A stretch of DNA of 64,000 bases from Perilla frutescens (lineage: Eukaryota > Streptophyta > Magnoliopsida > Lamiales > Lamiaceae): positions 14,888,088 through 14,952,087 of the forward strand of contig BRKX01000018.1 in assembly GCA_026008535.1 (NCBI GenBank), in the 5' to 3' direction. Positions within the stretch are counted from its first letter, which is position 1. The number at the start of each line of letters is the position of its first letter. Positions 13,001 to 22,890 of the stretch are shown here, one piece after another. The notes beneath the pieces were generated by a model. The model ran no database searches. It was not told the origin of the DNA and saw only the letters and a program-made list of their open reading frames with translations. Both the position numbers and the translations under genes were made by a program.

Positions 13001-13194
13001 TGTAATTTCAACAGAGCTTCGGTAAAAATTGTGTGTGTTTGGGCATCAGCTTCGATATTGTTGGAATTGAGCTGGGAGAAAAGGCGGATGACGGTTTGGA
13101 ATCTTTGATTCCGAGAGAGAAAGAAAAGGAAATTGTTGACATCTTTCAGTGTGGGACTGAAACCTCTTTTTAGCAGTGTGGAGAGCGGAAGCAT
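10027..13194 (-). CDS. P-class pentatricopeptide repeat protein, probably mitochondrial (At5g57250-like)
   Basis: P-class PPR proteins bind organellar RNA one base per repeat to guide processing, stability or translation. The 1,055-residue intronless frame starts at the first ATG (13194); the longer frame would need GTG. The N-terminus (MLPLSTLLKRGFSPTLKDVN) is basic and hydroxylated, like a mitochondrial presequence. About 20 tandem 35-residue repeats follow, for example YTILIDGFSKNGYVEKAVGF, YNTVINGLCKAGRTSEADDF and YGTLIDALVKEGLLQDARIL. One repeat (GLCKAGRTSEADDF then a short helix) is a few residues short. There is no E, DYW or SMR domain. The acidic or serine-rich C-terminal tail (after about residue 930) is less repeat-like. 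From memory the closest relative is At5g57250 (about 970 residues). The frame is unbroken, so the gene is probably functional. Confidence 0.92.
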   Translation of the reverse strand: MLPLSTLLKRGFSPTLKDVNNFLFFLSRNQRFQTVIRLFSQLNSNNIEADAQTHTIFTEALLKLHKYEEAADFLKKLAGESKILRENRVFDSVIQGICSYNRDPERGFFLLKDFLKNDAAFPSSRTFCLLICCFSRMGKMDRVIDLLELMSDDKFKYPFNNYVCSSVIFGFMRIGEPELAVGFYETAVKSDSLMPNVITCTTLLRAYCKLRDVDNVSQLVTWMENNKLAFDVVFYSEWMYGCLMEGLIYEAFQKYRKMVTKKVELDTIGYTILIDGFSKNGYVEKAVGFLYKMRKDGLAPNLVTYTAIILGFCKKGKLDEAFEVFSFLNRLGIEVDEFTYAILIDGVCRRGDFDLVLRLLDEMEKKDISPGVVTYNTVINGLCKAGRTSEADDFSKGIVGDVITYSTLLQGYAEEQNISGILETKRRLEAEGIQMDVVMCNILIKSLLMVGLFEDALAIYKALPQMGLSPNSVSYCTLIDGYCKAGRINEALEVFDDFRRTSNPSAASYKRIILGLCDEGMTDMAIDVFIEYMSKCLTLDRTVYMILIEATLKSKSAEGLIEMICRLEDIGLRELQIVCNDAISFLCKMGYPEAAYSILLAMRSKQLPWTSRDFYSILRALLSEGKTLSAQLILTSFIKICGISDLRVCKMIVNYLCLKNVKKALVFLARMNEKKWSVTVPISIFMSLTKDGRILDAYELMVGAESNLPDMNVIDYSIMIDTLCKTMHIDKALDLCTLAKKKGLALNIVIYNSVINGLCSQGCLVEAFRLFDSLEKIDVLPTEVTYGTLIDALVKEGLLQDARILFERMFLKDLKPNTHIYNSLIDGYCKASLLEAAIKLSQDLELRSLKPDGFTVGALINGYCQKGDMEGALKFFVEFKSTGLLPDFLGFMYLLRGLCAKGRLEESRNILREMLQTQSVIDLLGRVDTEVESDSVENLLVCLCEQGRIHDALTLLEEVGSLLFTSRSSSSWHALDQHELKANAEVAPSSYAGADFISLSSDDNKVEDVLNICAIEPGKAQQLKDFDSFYSLIHSLCLKGELAKANELTKLLLKS

Positions 13195-13675
13195 TTTGGA
13201 ATGATTTCTACACACGAACTAAAACATACTAGCACGTTGCGCCAAGATAAAGCATTATCTTGATCAGTAACCGTGATTCCTCCATCACACAGAACTTCAA
13301 TAAAGGAAAAGATTTAGCAAAACCCTGTGACATTCAAAATATATAATATAAGTTATTTTGGCATAAAACAAAAAATCTGGCAATTGGAGTTACGCGGGGA
13401 ACTGCATGAGGAAAAAATTATATCGAGGCTATCAAAGTTGTTTCACATTTTCACTTGTTTACATTTATTTTAAATTTCAAAAAATGCAGCTTTGATTAAA
13501 TAAATTCTTACAGTATTTGGTATTTCGGCAGCAGTGATCAGCAGCGGCGGCATCCCCAACGACGGTGGCGGTCCCGTCGGTGTCGTTTGGCGGCGTCAGT
13601 CAGAGGAGAAGAAAATTCAAATTTAAATATTAAAAAAAAAACAAGAAGAAGAAGAAGAAGAAGAAGAAGAAGAAG

Positions 13676-13711
<36 letters not shown>

Positions 13712-13889
13712 GTTTAGTGTGACGGTCGAGCGGAAGAGAGTTGGAGGGGGAAGTGGGCTTTGGTTATGGAACTAAAAAGGGTTGGGCTTTGGGGGTTTAA
13801 TTTATGCATCCATTCTTATCTTTCACAACCACTTATGTGGCAACATCACACTTTTTTTTTTCTAAAAAATTAATATCCTAATATAAAAT
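13195..13889. other. PPR 5' flank with (GAA)n and (GA)n microsatellites
   Basis: Upstream DNA of the minus-strand PPR gene. It includes a GAA/AAG run at about 13642-13680 running directly into a GA run at about 13681-13709. The GC-rich GGCGGC stretch at 13540-13600 may be part of the leader. The plus-strand ORF across the microsatellites is low complexity and not a gene. Confidence 0.5.
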
Positions 13890-14280
13890 TAATGAAAATT
13901 TAAGGTGAATTAATTTAATTTAGTTGAAGTAAATATAAATTTATACCCTAAAATAGAATTGATAAATCCTAAAATAAAAGTGAATTAGTTTAATTTTTTT
14001 AAAAATCCGGCAATTTGAGAAATGCACTCACCCGACGCTAACACGTGGGCTCGTTCATTGTGCTCGATAATTAATTTAATTTTTTTGAAATAAATATAAA
14101 CGGTAATTGAAAAAAATATATAATTTTGAAATATATATGATAAAATGGAATTAGTGAACCCAAAAATAAAAGTGAATTAATTTGATTTTTTTGAAATCCG
14201 GTGACTCGCGCAATGCACTCGCTCGACGCTAACGCGTGGGCTCGTACATTACGCTCGACGATTAATTTTTCCAACTTCAA
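13890..14280. repeat. Two copies of a ~190-bp repeat with the GCGTGGGCTCG block
   Basis: Two units carry GACGCTAACRCGTGGGCTCG (about 14035 and 14225) followed by a diverged CATT..GCTCGA block. Each is preceded by AAATCCGGYRAYTYG and an AT-rich arm with AAAATAAAAGTGAATTA. A third copy lies inside element C at about 6480-6632. The family has no coding content. Confidence 0.65.
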
Positions 14281-15696
14281 TATAACGCATAATTAAGATT
14301 AATAAAATTTAAAAAAAAAACATATAAATCCTAAAAATACAAAATAAACCCGTAAAAATCTAAAAAATACTAAAAAGCCCTTAAAAATCATGAACTCTAA
14401 AAAACTATGAACCCTAAACTCCTAACATTAATTTGAATAGAAAAAATCAAAATCTGAATTAAATAAATTAGCATAAGATAACTAGCAGACTTCTTACTTT
14501 TTAAAGATACAAGTGATATTTTTTAATTAGTGTTTTTTTAGTAAACTTTCTAATTAGTGTTATAGATACTGATTTTGACGGGTTTTTTTTTTGTGGATTG
14601 GCCCATCTGAAATAAGACTTATTTACAATTAGTGCATGCAAGTGTGTGTGATTTTCTTTTGAACTCTAACTCATACATCTATGCATATTATTGCTTTGAT
14701 TTTTATTAAATTTTTTTCACCTTAATCAAGTTAGAGTTGAGATTTAAGATTGGAGAGTGGCGGGTCTTGAATTCAAAGCGTTTCTATTTTTTATATATAT
14801 AAAGGAGTCATCTATTGTTTAGGAGTTTCCAATGATAATTTTTTTCGTTTTCTTTAATTTAATTTATTTCATTAGACAACAACATGAACATGTTCCGACC
14901 TCCACATAAAAAAAATGAAATCGGAAAGTCATCGGTGAGATTAATTGAAAGTTGGGGAATGACATATTTCTAAAAAGTATGTTAGCAGTTCAAAATCGAT
15001 CTAAGGCTCATAATTTTTTTAGTAACTAACCCTATTTTATAGATCTACATATAATTGATGCTTAGATAATATAAATCCGTTAAATTAATAGAAGCTCATA
15101 TACATAAATGAGTGTAGTGACGTGATAAATACTGTAGTAATTGGAATAAAAGATGAAAAAAAAACCCACTAATGTTATCATCGAAGCCGATCGAATACCC
15201 TATAAAATTTATTTCGATCCAATTTATATCCAAATTGACAGATAAATGGTGTAATTTATTGGTCCCACACCGCAACCAACATTCCAATAACCATAATAGG
15301 ACTCGTTGGCGGTTCTGAGAGCGTGCGAGAAGTGCGTCCCACAGAAGTCTCTAAAATTTAGGGGCACCATTTTTATAAATTTTTAGTAATAGTAGTTATA
15401 TTAATGTATGTTAGTTTATAAATAAAAAATTAGATTTTTAGTTTATAAAAATTAATTCACGCCTTCTAAAAAATAATAGGAAAGAGAAAGACGAGTCCAA
15501 TATATGGCCCAATATTTATAAATAATACTAGGCCTAGCCCAATTAATATATGTGAAAAAATCTTAAGCATATCCTAAACTATGGAGAGCTTAGTGATTTT
15601 GATGGTTAAGAGTTATTTCAAGAATTAAAAATTTTGAGGTATCTTTTACCAAAAGAATATAAAACTATAAATATATTGATTTACTTTAAGAGATTG
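14281..15696. other. AT-rich intergenic DNA, nothing recognised
   Basis: No coding frame, domain or bounded repeat is visible in this stretch. Confidence 0.5.
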
Positions 15697-17668
15697 AATA
15701 GTAATGGTCCCGAATGAGTCTTATACAGTTTAGAAGGGGGTGAATAAATTATTATTCAAAACTGAAAGATAAGTGCGGAATTCTTAGGGCCCTGACTTGT
15801 TTAGCTTAGTTGATTAAATCTATTTTCAGTTGTGTGTTGCGTAAATTTGTTTCCATACTTTAAGGATAAACAAAGTAGGGAAAGATACATCACACAATTA
15901 GTTTATAGAGCGTCGAAGCCTCAAAACTTTTACGTCCTCCCTTCCTTCCTTTTGAAGGGACAAATTCACTATATAACTTGAGTTCACTTTACAAATTATA
16001 GAGAAAATTTCGATTTTGGTCTCATAGGTCATGGGATATTCCGTTTTTGGTCCCGACCATTTCGATTTTGGTCCCATAGGATATGAAGTATCATTTTTGG
16101 TCACGCCGTGACGGTTTCTGTTAAAATTTGTATCGATTTTAGTTCCATTTTGATATCAATTTTGGTCCCAAATAAAAAATTTCCAGAAATTTCCTGAAAT
16201 GAGTACTTCACACCCATTAACTGCATAATTTGCATCTGCCTAGCAGTACTGTAATGGAGTAATTTAGAAATGATAGTAGGTAATGATTTAGCAAAAAACA
16301 GGCTAGAACAACTCTTTTGGCAGTGTTACCATGTTGCAATGAAGTAGCGTGGTATGAATAGCAGCATCTAATGTAGTGCAAGCAATAAAAAATTATGGAA
16401 TAAATAATTGTGAACCCTATCAGGGAAGACTAAATAAAAATAAACCAAAGAAACAGTAGAAGTGCAGAGCAGTGCACAAGAAACTTTCCCAAGAAATGAT
16501 TAAAAAATGCTATATTTTCTAGGATTAACTTGAACAATGTTTACCCTGAAGTTGATATCACAGATTCGGCAATGCTTTTGAAAACAACAACACTCTAACA
16601 TTGTAATACCCCGTAAATTAATTACTGCTTAATTGCAGTAAATTGTTGCAATTACTATTTAGTATAGTAATTTCCAGTCAGATTAGGGTCGAAAGTATCC
16701 GTTAAGTTCCATGGAATTCAAGATCAATTAATTCCCATAGGTGAATTAATTATTTCAATTAGGGTTTAATCCTCTTTTTAGTTATGGAAGTCCAGAATTG
16801 TAATTTCAGATAAATTCAATTCCTATTCTTTTAAATTTGTGGTGTGTGTTTATCGTGAATTAGATATTCCGATAAATATTTTTAGGACTAGGAGAATCAG
16901 ATATTCTCCATTCATTAGTGCTTAAATTCAGATAATTTAAACAAGGTGATTTAAAATCCGAGAGAATTAGATATTCTCTAGTTCGGATGTTTTAATGGTC
17001 GAGAAATTAAAATCAGTATTTTGAAGTGGTATTTTAAAACCAAATAATTTTAGATAATTTATTGTTTTAAAGTAAGTGAATTATTCTTAGCAATATCGGT
17101 TTAAGTTCAGGATTTTTCCGAAGACGGAAAATATCACGATAGTCGAACAATCGGTATTTGAACAGGGTAGTTGATTAGTCAACCAAAGTCATGCTTTTCC
17201 CCTCACCTCACCCCATGCCCCCACTTTTTTTTCCTTTCCTTTCCCCCAATAGCCAAGCCATACTACAAGGTGATTTTGGCAGATCAGGGACCCGAACTAT
17301 ACTTCAAGGATCCACCTCTTCATTTCATTCTCTACACCAAAAGTTGAGAGAGAGAAACAGGCAAAGCAGCCTCACTTCATCATCTTCCATACACCTCTTC
17401 ATTTCATCTTCTTCACCAAGTTTTCAAGAAAGCGAGGGAGATGAAATAGCAGGCAACTTCTTCTACTTCATCTCCATTCCATCTTTGAAAGGTAATTTCG
17501 AAAATCATGAGCTATATATAAACATATATTTTTAGATCTAAGCTTAAGAAGTATATGTGTGGATTTTTGGTGTTTTAAATGACGTTAATGTTTAAGAAAA
17601 TTAGTTGGTTATGTGCAAGCATGTGTAGTTCAGTTTGAGATGTTTTGAGGTGATGAAAGCTTGGGCTA

Positions 17669-18316
17669 ATCAGTTTCAGACTGAAGCTCATCAGTTAACT
17701 GATGAAGTGAATAAGTTGAACTGAAATAAATCAGTCCTAGCTTAGGCTAATCAGTTCCGGACTGAAGCTCATTACTTAACTGATGAAGTGAATAAGTTGA
17801 ACTGAAATAAATCAGTCCTAGCTTAGGCTAATCAGTTCCGGACTGAAGCTCATCAGTTAACTGATGAAGTGAATCAGTTGAACTGAAATAGATCAGTCCT
17901 AGCTTAGGCCAATCAGTTCAGGACTGAAGCTCATCAGTTAACTGATGAAGTGAATCAGTTGAACTGAAATAGATCACTCCTAGCTTAGGCCAATCAGTTC
18001 CGGACTGAAGCTCATCAGTTAACTGATGAAGTGAATCAGTTGAACTGAAATAAATCAGTCCTAGCTTAGGTTAATCAGTTTCGGACTGAAGCTCATTAGT
18101 TAACTGATGAAGTGAATCAGTTGAACTGAAATAAATCAGCCCTAGCTTAGGCTAATCAGTTCCGGACTAAAGCTCATCAGTTAATTGATGAAGTGAATCA
18201 GTTGAACTGAAATAAATCAGTCCTAACTTAGGTTGATCAGTTCCGGACTGAAGCTCATCAGTTCAATTAACTAATGAGGTGAATCAGTTAACTGATGAGG
18301 TTAATCAGTCGACTGA
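17669..18316 (+). repeat. Eight 81-bp units made largely of inverted repeats
   Basis: Unit starts at 17669, 17750, 17831, 17912, 17993, 18074, 18155 and 18236, an exact 81-bp period. A typical unit contains four inverted repeats: TCAGTTCCGGACTGA, CATCAGTTAACTGATG (a perfect 16-bp palindrome), TCAGTTGAACTGA and CCTAGCTTAGG. The last unit breaks down into TCAGTTAACTGA and TCAGTCGACTGA. Confidence 0.92.
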
Positions 18317-19756
18317 TTCAGAGTTTGTTTGGAGAGTGCGCAGACGGCGCGCTGCGCAGCTCTGTTCGGCAGTTTCGCCACCCTTCAGTAAAACGAGCAC
18401 AACTCTCTCGTTAGACATCGTATTGAGTCGTCATAAATTTTTCCGGAAACTAGACTTCCGTAGCTTTCTAATGGTATATGGCTCAGTCCGTAACTCTTCC
18501 TAAATCGATCGTGAAAAATCTTCAAAGTCCGGTCACGAGCTCGTTTTTAGAAATTCTGGCAGTTCTGCCACCTTTCAGTAAATCGGGTATAACTTTTTCG
18601 TTACTAATCTTCTTGAGTCACTGTAAAGTCTGTAAAATTCTATACTTCCGTGGCTTTCCAGAGGTATAGGGCACATCTCCTGCCCCTTAGCGAGTCAAAG
18701 CAGAAAATTCTGTAAGAATGGGTGATGTGCAGAGTGTTATCAGTTTATGAGCTTAAATGTTGACCTTGGTTCTATTATCAAGTTGTGTTGGATGTTGAGG
18801 TATTTTTATACCTTAAATGATGATGATGTATGTCTTAAGATGTTTAAGAGCTGGGGTCGAGATCAACCCTTAAGCTAAGAAAAATCTAGAACGGATACTA
18901 GACCCTAAGAGGCCTTCAATTTCATGTTGAGTCCAAACAACGTATTTGGTTCAACGTACTCAGTTTTATATTAACTCTTTGAAGGCAAGCCGTCTAGTGC
19001 GAGATAAAGCGCGAGAAGGAGCATTTTGCTGCCGTGCTAAAACATCGGTGAAAGGTGGGCTTTCTTTTCAACGGACTCTTAGTCCAAATAATGATTTGAG
19101 TTTTTACTCACCCGCAGTTAATTATTCTGATGCAAATAAATTATTGTCATGCATAAAATGTTTTTTTTTGTATGATATCCTTATCTGTATTTAGTTAGCT
19201 CGCAAGGGGCTTTTTAACTCTTAAATCGATCGGGCCTCGTGCTAACTTAGCGTGTTAACTGAGGTTAGTGTACACTTGGGTCGGTGATATTAGGAAGAGG
19301 GAAAGCCTGAGCGGAGCTATTCCTGACTAAGACATCGACGATACTAAATGTTCGTGAAAAAGGCTGAGCGGAGCTATTCTTCGGTATTTAGTTATGTTAA
19401 GCGTTCGAGGGAAAAGGTTGAGCGAAGCTCTTCCTCGACGTTCGTGGAAAAGGCTGAGCGGAGCTATTCCTCGACTTTTAGTGGGATATGGATGATCATA
19501 CAACAGAAAAGAGCGCTCAAAAACAGAAAGTGATTTAGTAAAACATAGGGCTTTTTTAGATAAAACTTCTATGTGTTTACTCAGATGCATGACAAGAAAA
19601 TCAGTGTTCAATTCAGTAAATATTTTTGGCAATGTGTTCACTGAGTACCCTTGTACTCAGCCCTGCATGTTTATTTTTAAATGTGCAGGTTGAGCTGGTG
19701 TGGAAGGGAGAAGTGCTGAGAGTGGAGTTCTTTTAGTACAAGGCTCAGATGACCTT

Positions 19757-19824
<68 letters not shown>
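19757..19824. repeat. (TTA)n microsatellite in the 5' LTR
   Basis: About 22 uninterrupted trinucleotide units. The poly-leucine and poly-asparagine reading frames across it are artefacts of the repeat. The matching tract in the 3' LTR (29317-29388) is slightly longer. Confidence 0.95.
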
Positions 19825-20121
19825 GTCTTTCTTTTGCTTCCGCAACTCAGTTATATCACAAGTCCAACATTTCAGCTTTTGTTCTGGACGAGTCCCATAA
19901 CTCGATAATCATTTGAGTACTATTATTATTCAGTCATTTGTGAGTACTTAAAATCAGTCTGAAATTAGAGTTCTCAGACCAAAATATCGATCCTGGAAGA
20001 TAATAGTTCACTTCCTTATTTAATTATTTCCGGTTCGTGTCTTGATCCATCCTTCATTGCGATCGAGTCGTGCCAGTCACACTTCATATTAATCAAATAT
20101 TAATTTGGGATCGTGACAGAG

Positions 20122-20132
20122 TGGTATCAGAG
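20122..20132 (+). other. Primer-binding site, initiator tRNA-Met type
   Basis: TGGTATCAGAG lies three bases after the end of the 5' LTR, the usual position and sequence for priming by initiator methionine tRNA in plant LTR retrotransposons. Confidence 0.9.
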
Positions 20133-20292
20133 AGAGGTTGTTTTTGCTCTGAGCTCTAAGTTCTTTCAGTTAAGTCTAAGATTGTTCCTTAGACTGTTCA
20201 GTGATCAGTTAACAACTCTCAGCACTCCCTCACATCAGTCTCAACCAAGGAAAGAAAGGTATGTGATTGTCAAAATTACAGTATTCAAGCAG

Positions 20293-20804
20293 GCCATTCA
20301 GATAATGGCAAGATTTTGAAAATCTTTCAGTTCAGGCCATTCAGATAATGGCGGGATTTTGAAAATCTTTCAGTTCAGGCTATTCAGATAATAGCAAAGT
20401 TATAAAAATTTTCAGTTAAGCCATTTAGATAATGGTGAAATTTTTATAAAGGTATTCAGATCAGGCCATCCAGATGTTGGTAAAATTTTTATAAAATCAT
20501 TCAGATCAGGCCTTCCAGAAGTGGCGATTTTATAAAAATTTTCAGTAAGACCATTCAGATAATGGCATGGTAAGACCAATCAGATATTGGCAAAAGTTTT
20601 GCATCAGAAAAAGTTTATGAAAGCCTTTTATGTTTAAAAGAGTTTCAATTATTTTTATTTTATTGAGGCAAGCTCACGATGTAACAGTTAAGCAGGCACC
20701 CAAGGTTGCCAGATTGCAGCAGTGCAGTTTAGATAATTGCAAAATTTAAATGAGTCAGACTTTAGATAAGTCGAACTTTTGCACGATCGGACTTCAGATA
20801 AGTC
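20293..20804 (+). repeat. Leader stem-loop array 1, constant YAGAT loop
   Basis: At least nine good stem-loops share a five-base loop CAGAT or TAGAT while their stems differ. Left arms are GCCATT (20293), GCCATT (20336), GCTATT (20379), CCATT (20421), CCATC (20466, one mismatch), CCATT (20551), CCAAT (20576), TGCAGTT (20723), GACTT (20758) and GACTT (20790), each with its complementary right arm after the loop. A further imperfect hairpin lies at about 20510-20525. The array sits in the untranslated leader between the primer site and the first ORF. Its role is unknown. Confidence 0.9.
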
Positions 20805-21055
20805 AGGATTGTTTCATGAATTTAAGCCTCAGAGAACATAGAGGAATTTAGAAGAATCTAGATTTCCTTAGTTCCCTTTAAGTTGGCTTTCATTTAAGTA
20901 AAAGACTCAGTCAGTGAAACCTGATGAAGAAATTCAGCAAGTTCAAGAACTTGAAGGAAAAAAGACAAGTTTCAGAATCAGATCCAGTTTCAGGAGGCAT
21001 GATGATCAGGGATTCCAGTTCCAGTAGCTGATGTATCAATTCCTCATTTTAGTAA

Positions 21056-21470
21056 GGTTTGCGAATTAGCGTTTCGAAACCTCGAGCTGAATTTATTTTT
21101 GAGTCAGCGTCTCAAAATAAATCAGTCCAGGAACTTTCAAGGTAGAATCTTGAAAATTTTAGTTCGAGTCAGCGTCTCGAACTAGATCCTTCAGATATTT
21201 TACTTTTCGAGTCAGCATCTCGAAAAGGGTAACCTCAAAATTTTTATCTCGAGTTAGCGCCTCGAGGTAAAACTTCAGTATTTGAGTCAACGTCTCAAAT
21301 AGTAGGTTCAGAGTTTTCAAGTTAGAAACTTGAAAAGTAGCCAGAAGTTTTCTATTTCAAGTTAGCGCTTTGAAATAGAGTTTAAAGAGTTCAGGATTTT
21401 CTAGTAGATGTTTCGAGAGTTGGTCGGGAATGTTCAAAGGAGTTAAGAATATTCGAGTCAGCGTCTCGAA
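21056..21470 (+). repeat. Leader stem-loop array 2, constant seven-base loop
   Basis: About ten stem-loops have a seven-base loop, mostly TCAGCGT, TTAGCGC, TCAGCAT or TCAACGT. Left arms include AGTTCGAG (21161), CTTTTCGAG (21203), TTATCTCGAG (21244), TATTTGAG (21279), TTTTCAAG (21314), CTATTTCAAG (21352) and TTCGAG (21452), each matched by its complement, with occasional G-U pairs. A 12-bp stem with one bulge lies at 21091-21122. Two members (21135 and 21314) have diverged loops, GTAGAAT and TTAGAAA. Confidence 0.9.
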
Positions 21471-21658
21471 AATAGACTTAGAATTGTTCTAAGTCAAAGA
21501 GTTCATGAGTAAGAACTCATTTCAGTATGATTTTGAGTGTGGAAATTATTAGTCCCTTTAAGTTTTAGGAGAGATTAGAATTACCATTTTAGTTTAGTGT
21601 AGCAGTTCAAAGAGTCATAATACGGTTGTATGTGTACTTTTTAGGCGTGCCTATATAA

Positions 21659-22489
21659 ATGAGTTTCTCACGAAGATTCTCCTTTATATTTCAGATGGCG
21701 GGAGAGAGATGTACGGCACGGAAGAGTGTACCCCATCCGATATCCGTAGCACAGTATACCTCTTGGTTTAGGACTTGTGAGCCAGAGAACGGGGAGACCC
21801 TCGCAGGGTTCTTGTCACGCTACCACGAGCTATATTTGCATGTAAGGCTCAGTGATGTGGAGGGTATTCATCGCCTGCTTAGAGTGCTTCCATAGTTGTG
21901 GCGTGGATGGGCGACAGAGGCCTCATACTATTACATATGCCAGCACTCTCAGACTTTTGAGCTGATGACGAATTTGCCTGAGTTTATCGCCCTACTCATG
22001 CATCAGTACCTTACTCAGCGTGTACCTCCTCCAGGCCCATATGCTCAGATGCACGGCTATCTTCTCAGGGATGAGCCATCTAGGGGAGTTTATGACCGTC
22101 TTGTTCCTCCCGTTTTCACAGCACAGGTAGCACCACCTCTAGAGCCAGCAGTACATGTGGACACTAATCTCCTGTCACATCAGGGATGCAGGAATGATGA
22201 GGAGGCTGGACCCTCGCGAGTGAGGCGAGCAGTCTCGAGAGATACAGATGATGAGCTTCCTCCCAGAAAGCGCCAAATAGTGATAGGTTCTCCGGAGAGG
22301 ACCATAGAGGTTGTGCACGAGGTGCGCTGCCAGAGAGCAGAGGGAGAAGGTGCAGAAGCTGCAGACCGTCTGGTACTGGTAGTTGGGGAAGAGTCAGAGG
22401 AGGATCCCTCGGAGGATTCACAGCCAGAGGAGGGAGATGGCCCTCAGAGGATTCAGGATGGTCGGTCGGCCAGTAGCTCGTCTGACTAG
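21659..22489 (+). pseudogene. Extra ORF upstream of gag in the Gypsy element, one in-frame stop
   Basis: A 277-codon frame runs from ATG 21659 (or ATG 21695) to TAG 22487-22489 and is broken once by TAG at 21893-21895. The product has no zinc knuckle, protease or RT motif. The first half has aromatic and hydrophobic stretches (FLSRYHELYLHVRLSDVEGI); the second half is acidic and ends in serines, with a basic patch PPRKRQIV. It lies about 400 bp before gag, in a different frame. Most Gypsy elements of this branch have only gag-pol, so this is an accessory gene of unknown function. I do not recognise a family. Confidence 0.7.
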
Positions 22490-22890
22490 TTTAGCTTTTG
22501 TGCTATGATAGTGTATTTTGTATCAGGACGACTATCTATTTTGTTATGTACATTTCGGTAGTTGAATGTGTTCCCTAGAGGACCATTCTTGGGACTTAGG
22601 TATTCCCACCTTTTGAGACAAGAATGCGTAGCTTGTAAGCATTCTGTCGTCCAGGCATGGCTGGTTTTTGCAGAACCCATGCATTATGAAATGTACTTGT
22701 AAGACCTTGTTGGAGGCGATTTTCCTGACGTAGATATATATAAGACTAGAATGGTTGTTGATTATGCTTCAGAGTTTCAACGCGTTTTGCATGCTCAAGA
22801 TATGTTAAGGATTAGTTAAAGCATGAGTTATTATATAGCAGTGGGCAGTGGCCTAATTATTAATTATAAATTGAAATTATAATTTACAGA

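Larger units (their letters stand above)
16602..20118 (+). repeat. 5' LTR of the Gypsy element (3,517 bp)
   Basis: Begins TGTAATACCCCG and ends TCGTGACA just before the primer-binding site. It has an 81-bp tandem array (17669-18316), four copies of a GGCTGAGCGGAGCTATTC motif (19300-19480) and a (TTA)n microsatellite (about 19757-19824). It is 1.36 kb longer than the 3' LTR because 17450-18809 has no counterpart there. Confidence 0.95.

Noticed and set aside
13587..13775. Arginine- and glutamate-rich ORF
   Set aside because: It spans GAA and GA microsatellites and is low-complexity translation, not a gene.
17191..17535. 114-codon ORF in the 5' LTR
   Set aside because: The 3' LTR copy and base composition show that it is ordinary LTR sequence, without domain or conserved frame.
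19657..19900. ORFs encoding poly-asparagine and poly-leucine
   Set aside because: They are readings of the (TTA)n microsatellite in the LTR; the same occurs at 29216-29481.
20293..21470. Regular repeats with dyad symmetry that superficially resemble a CRISPR array
   Set aside because: The stems, not the spacers, vary, units are unevenly spaced, and the region lies in a plant LTR-retrotransposon leader. It is not CRISPR.
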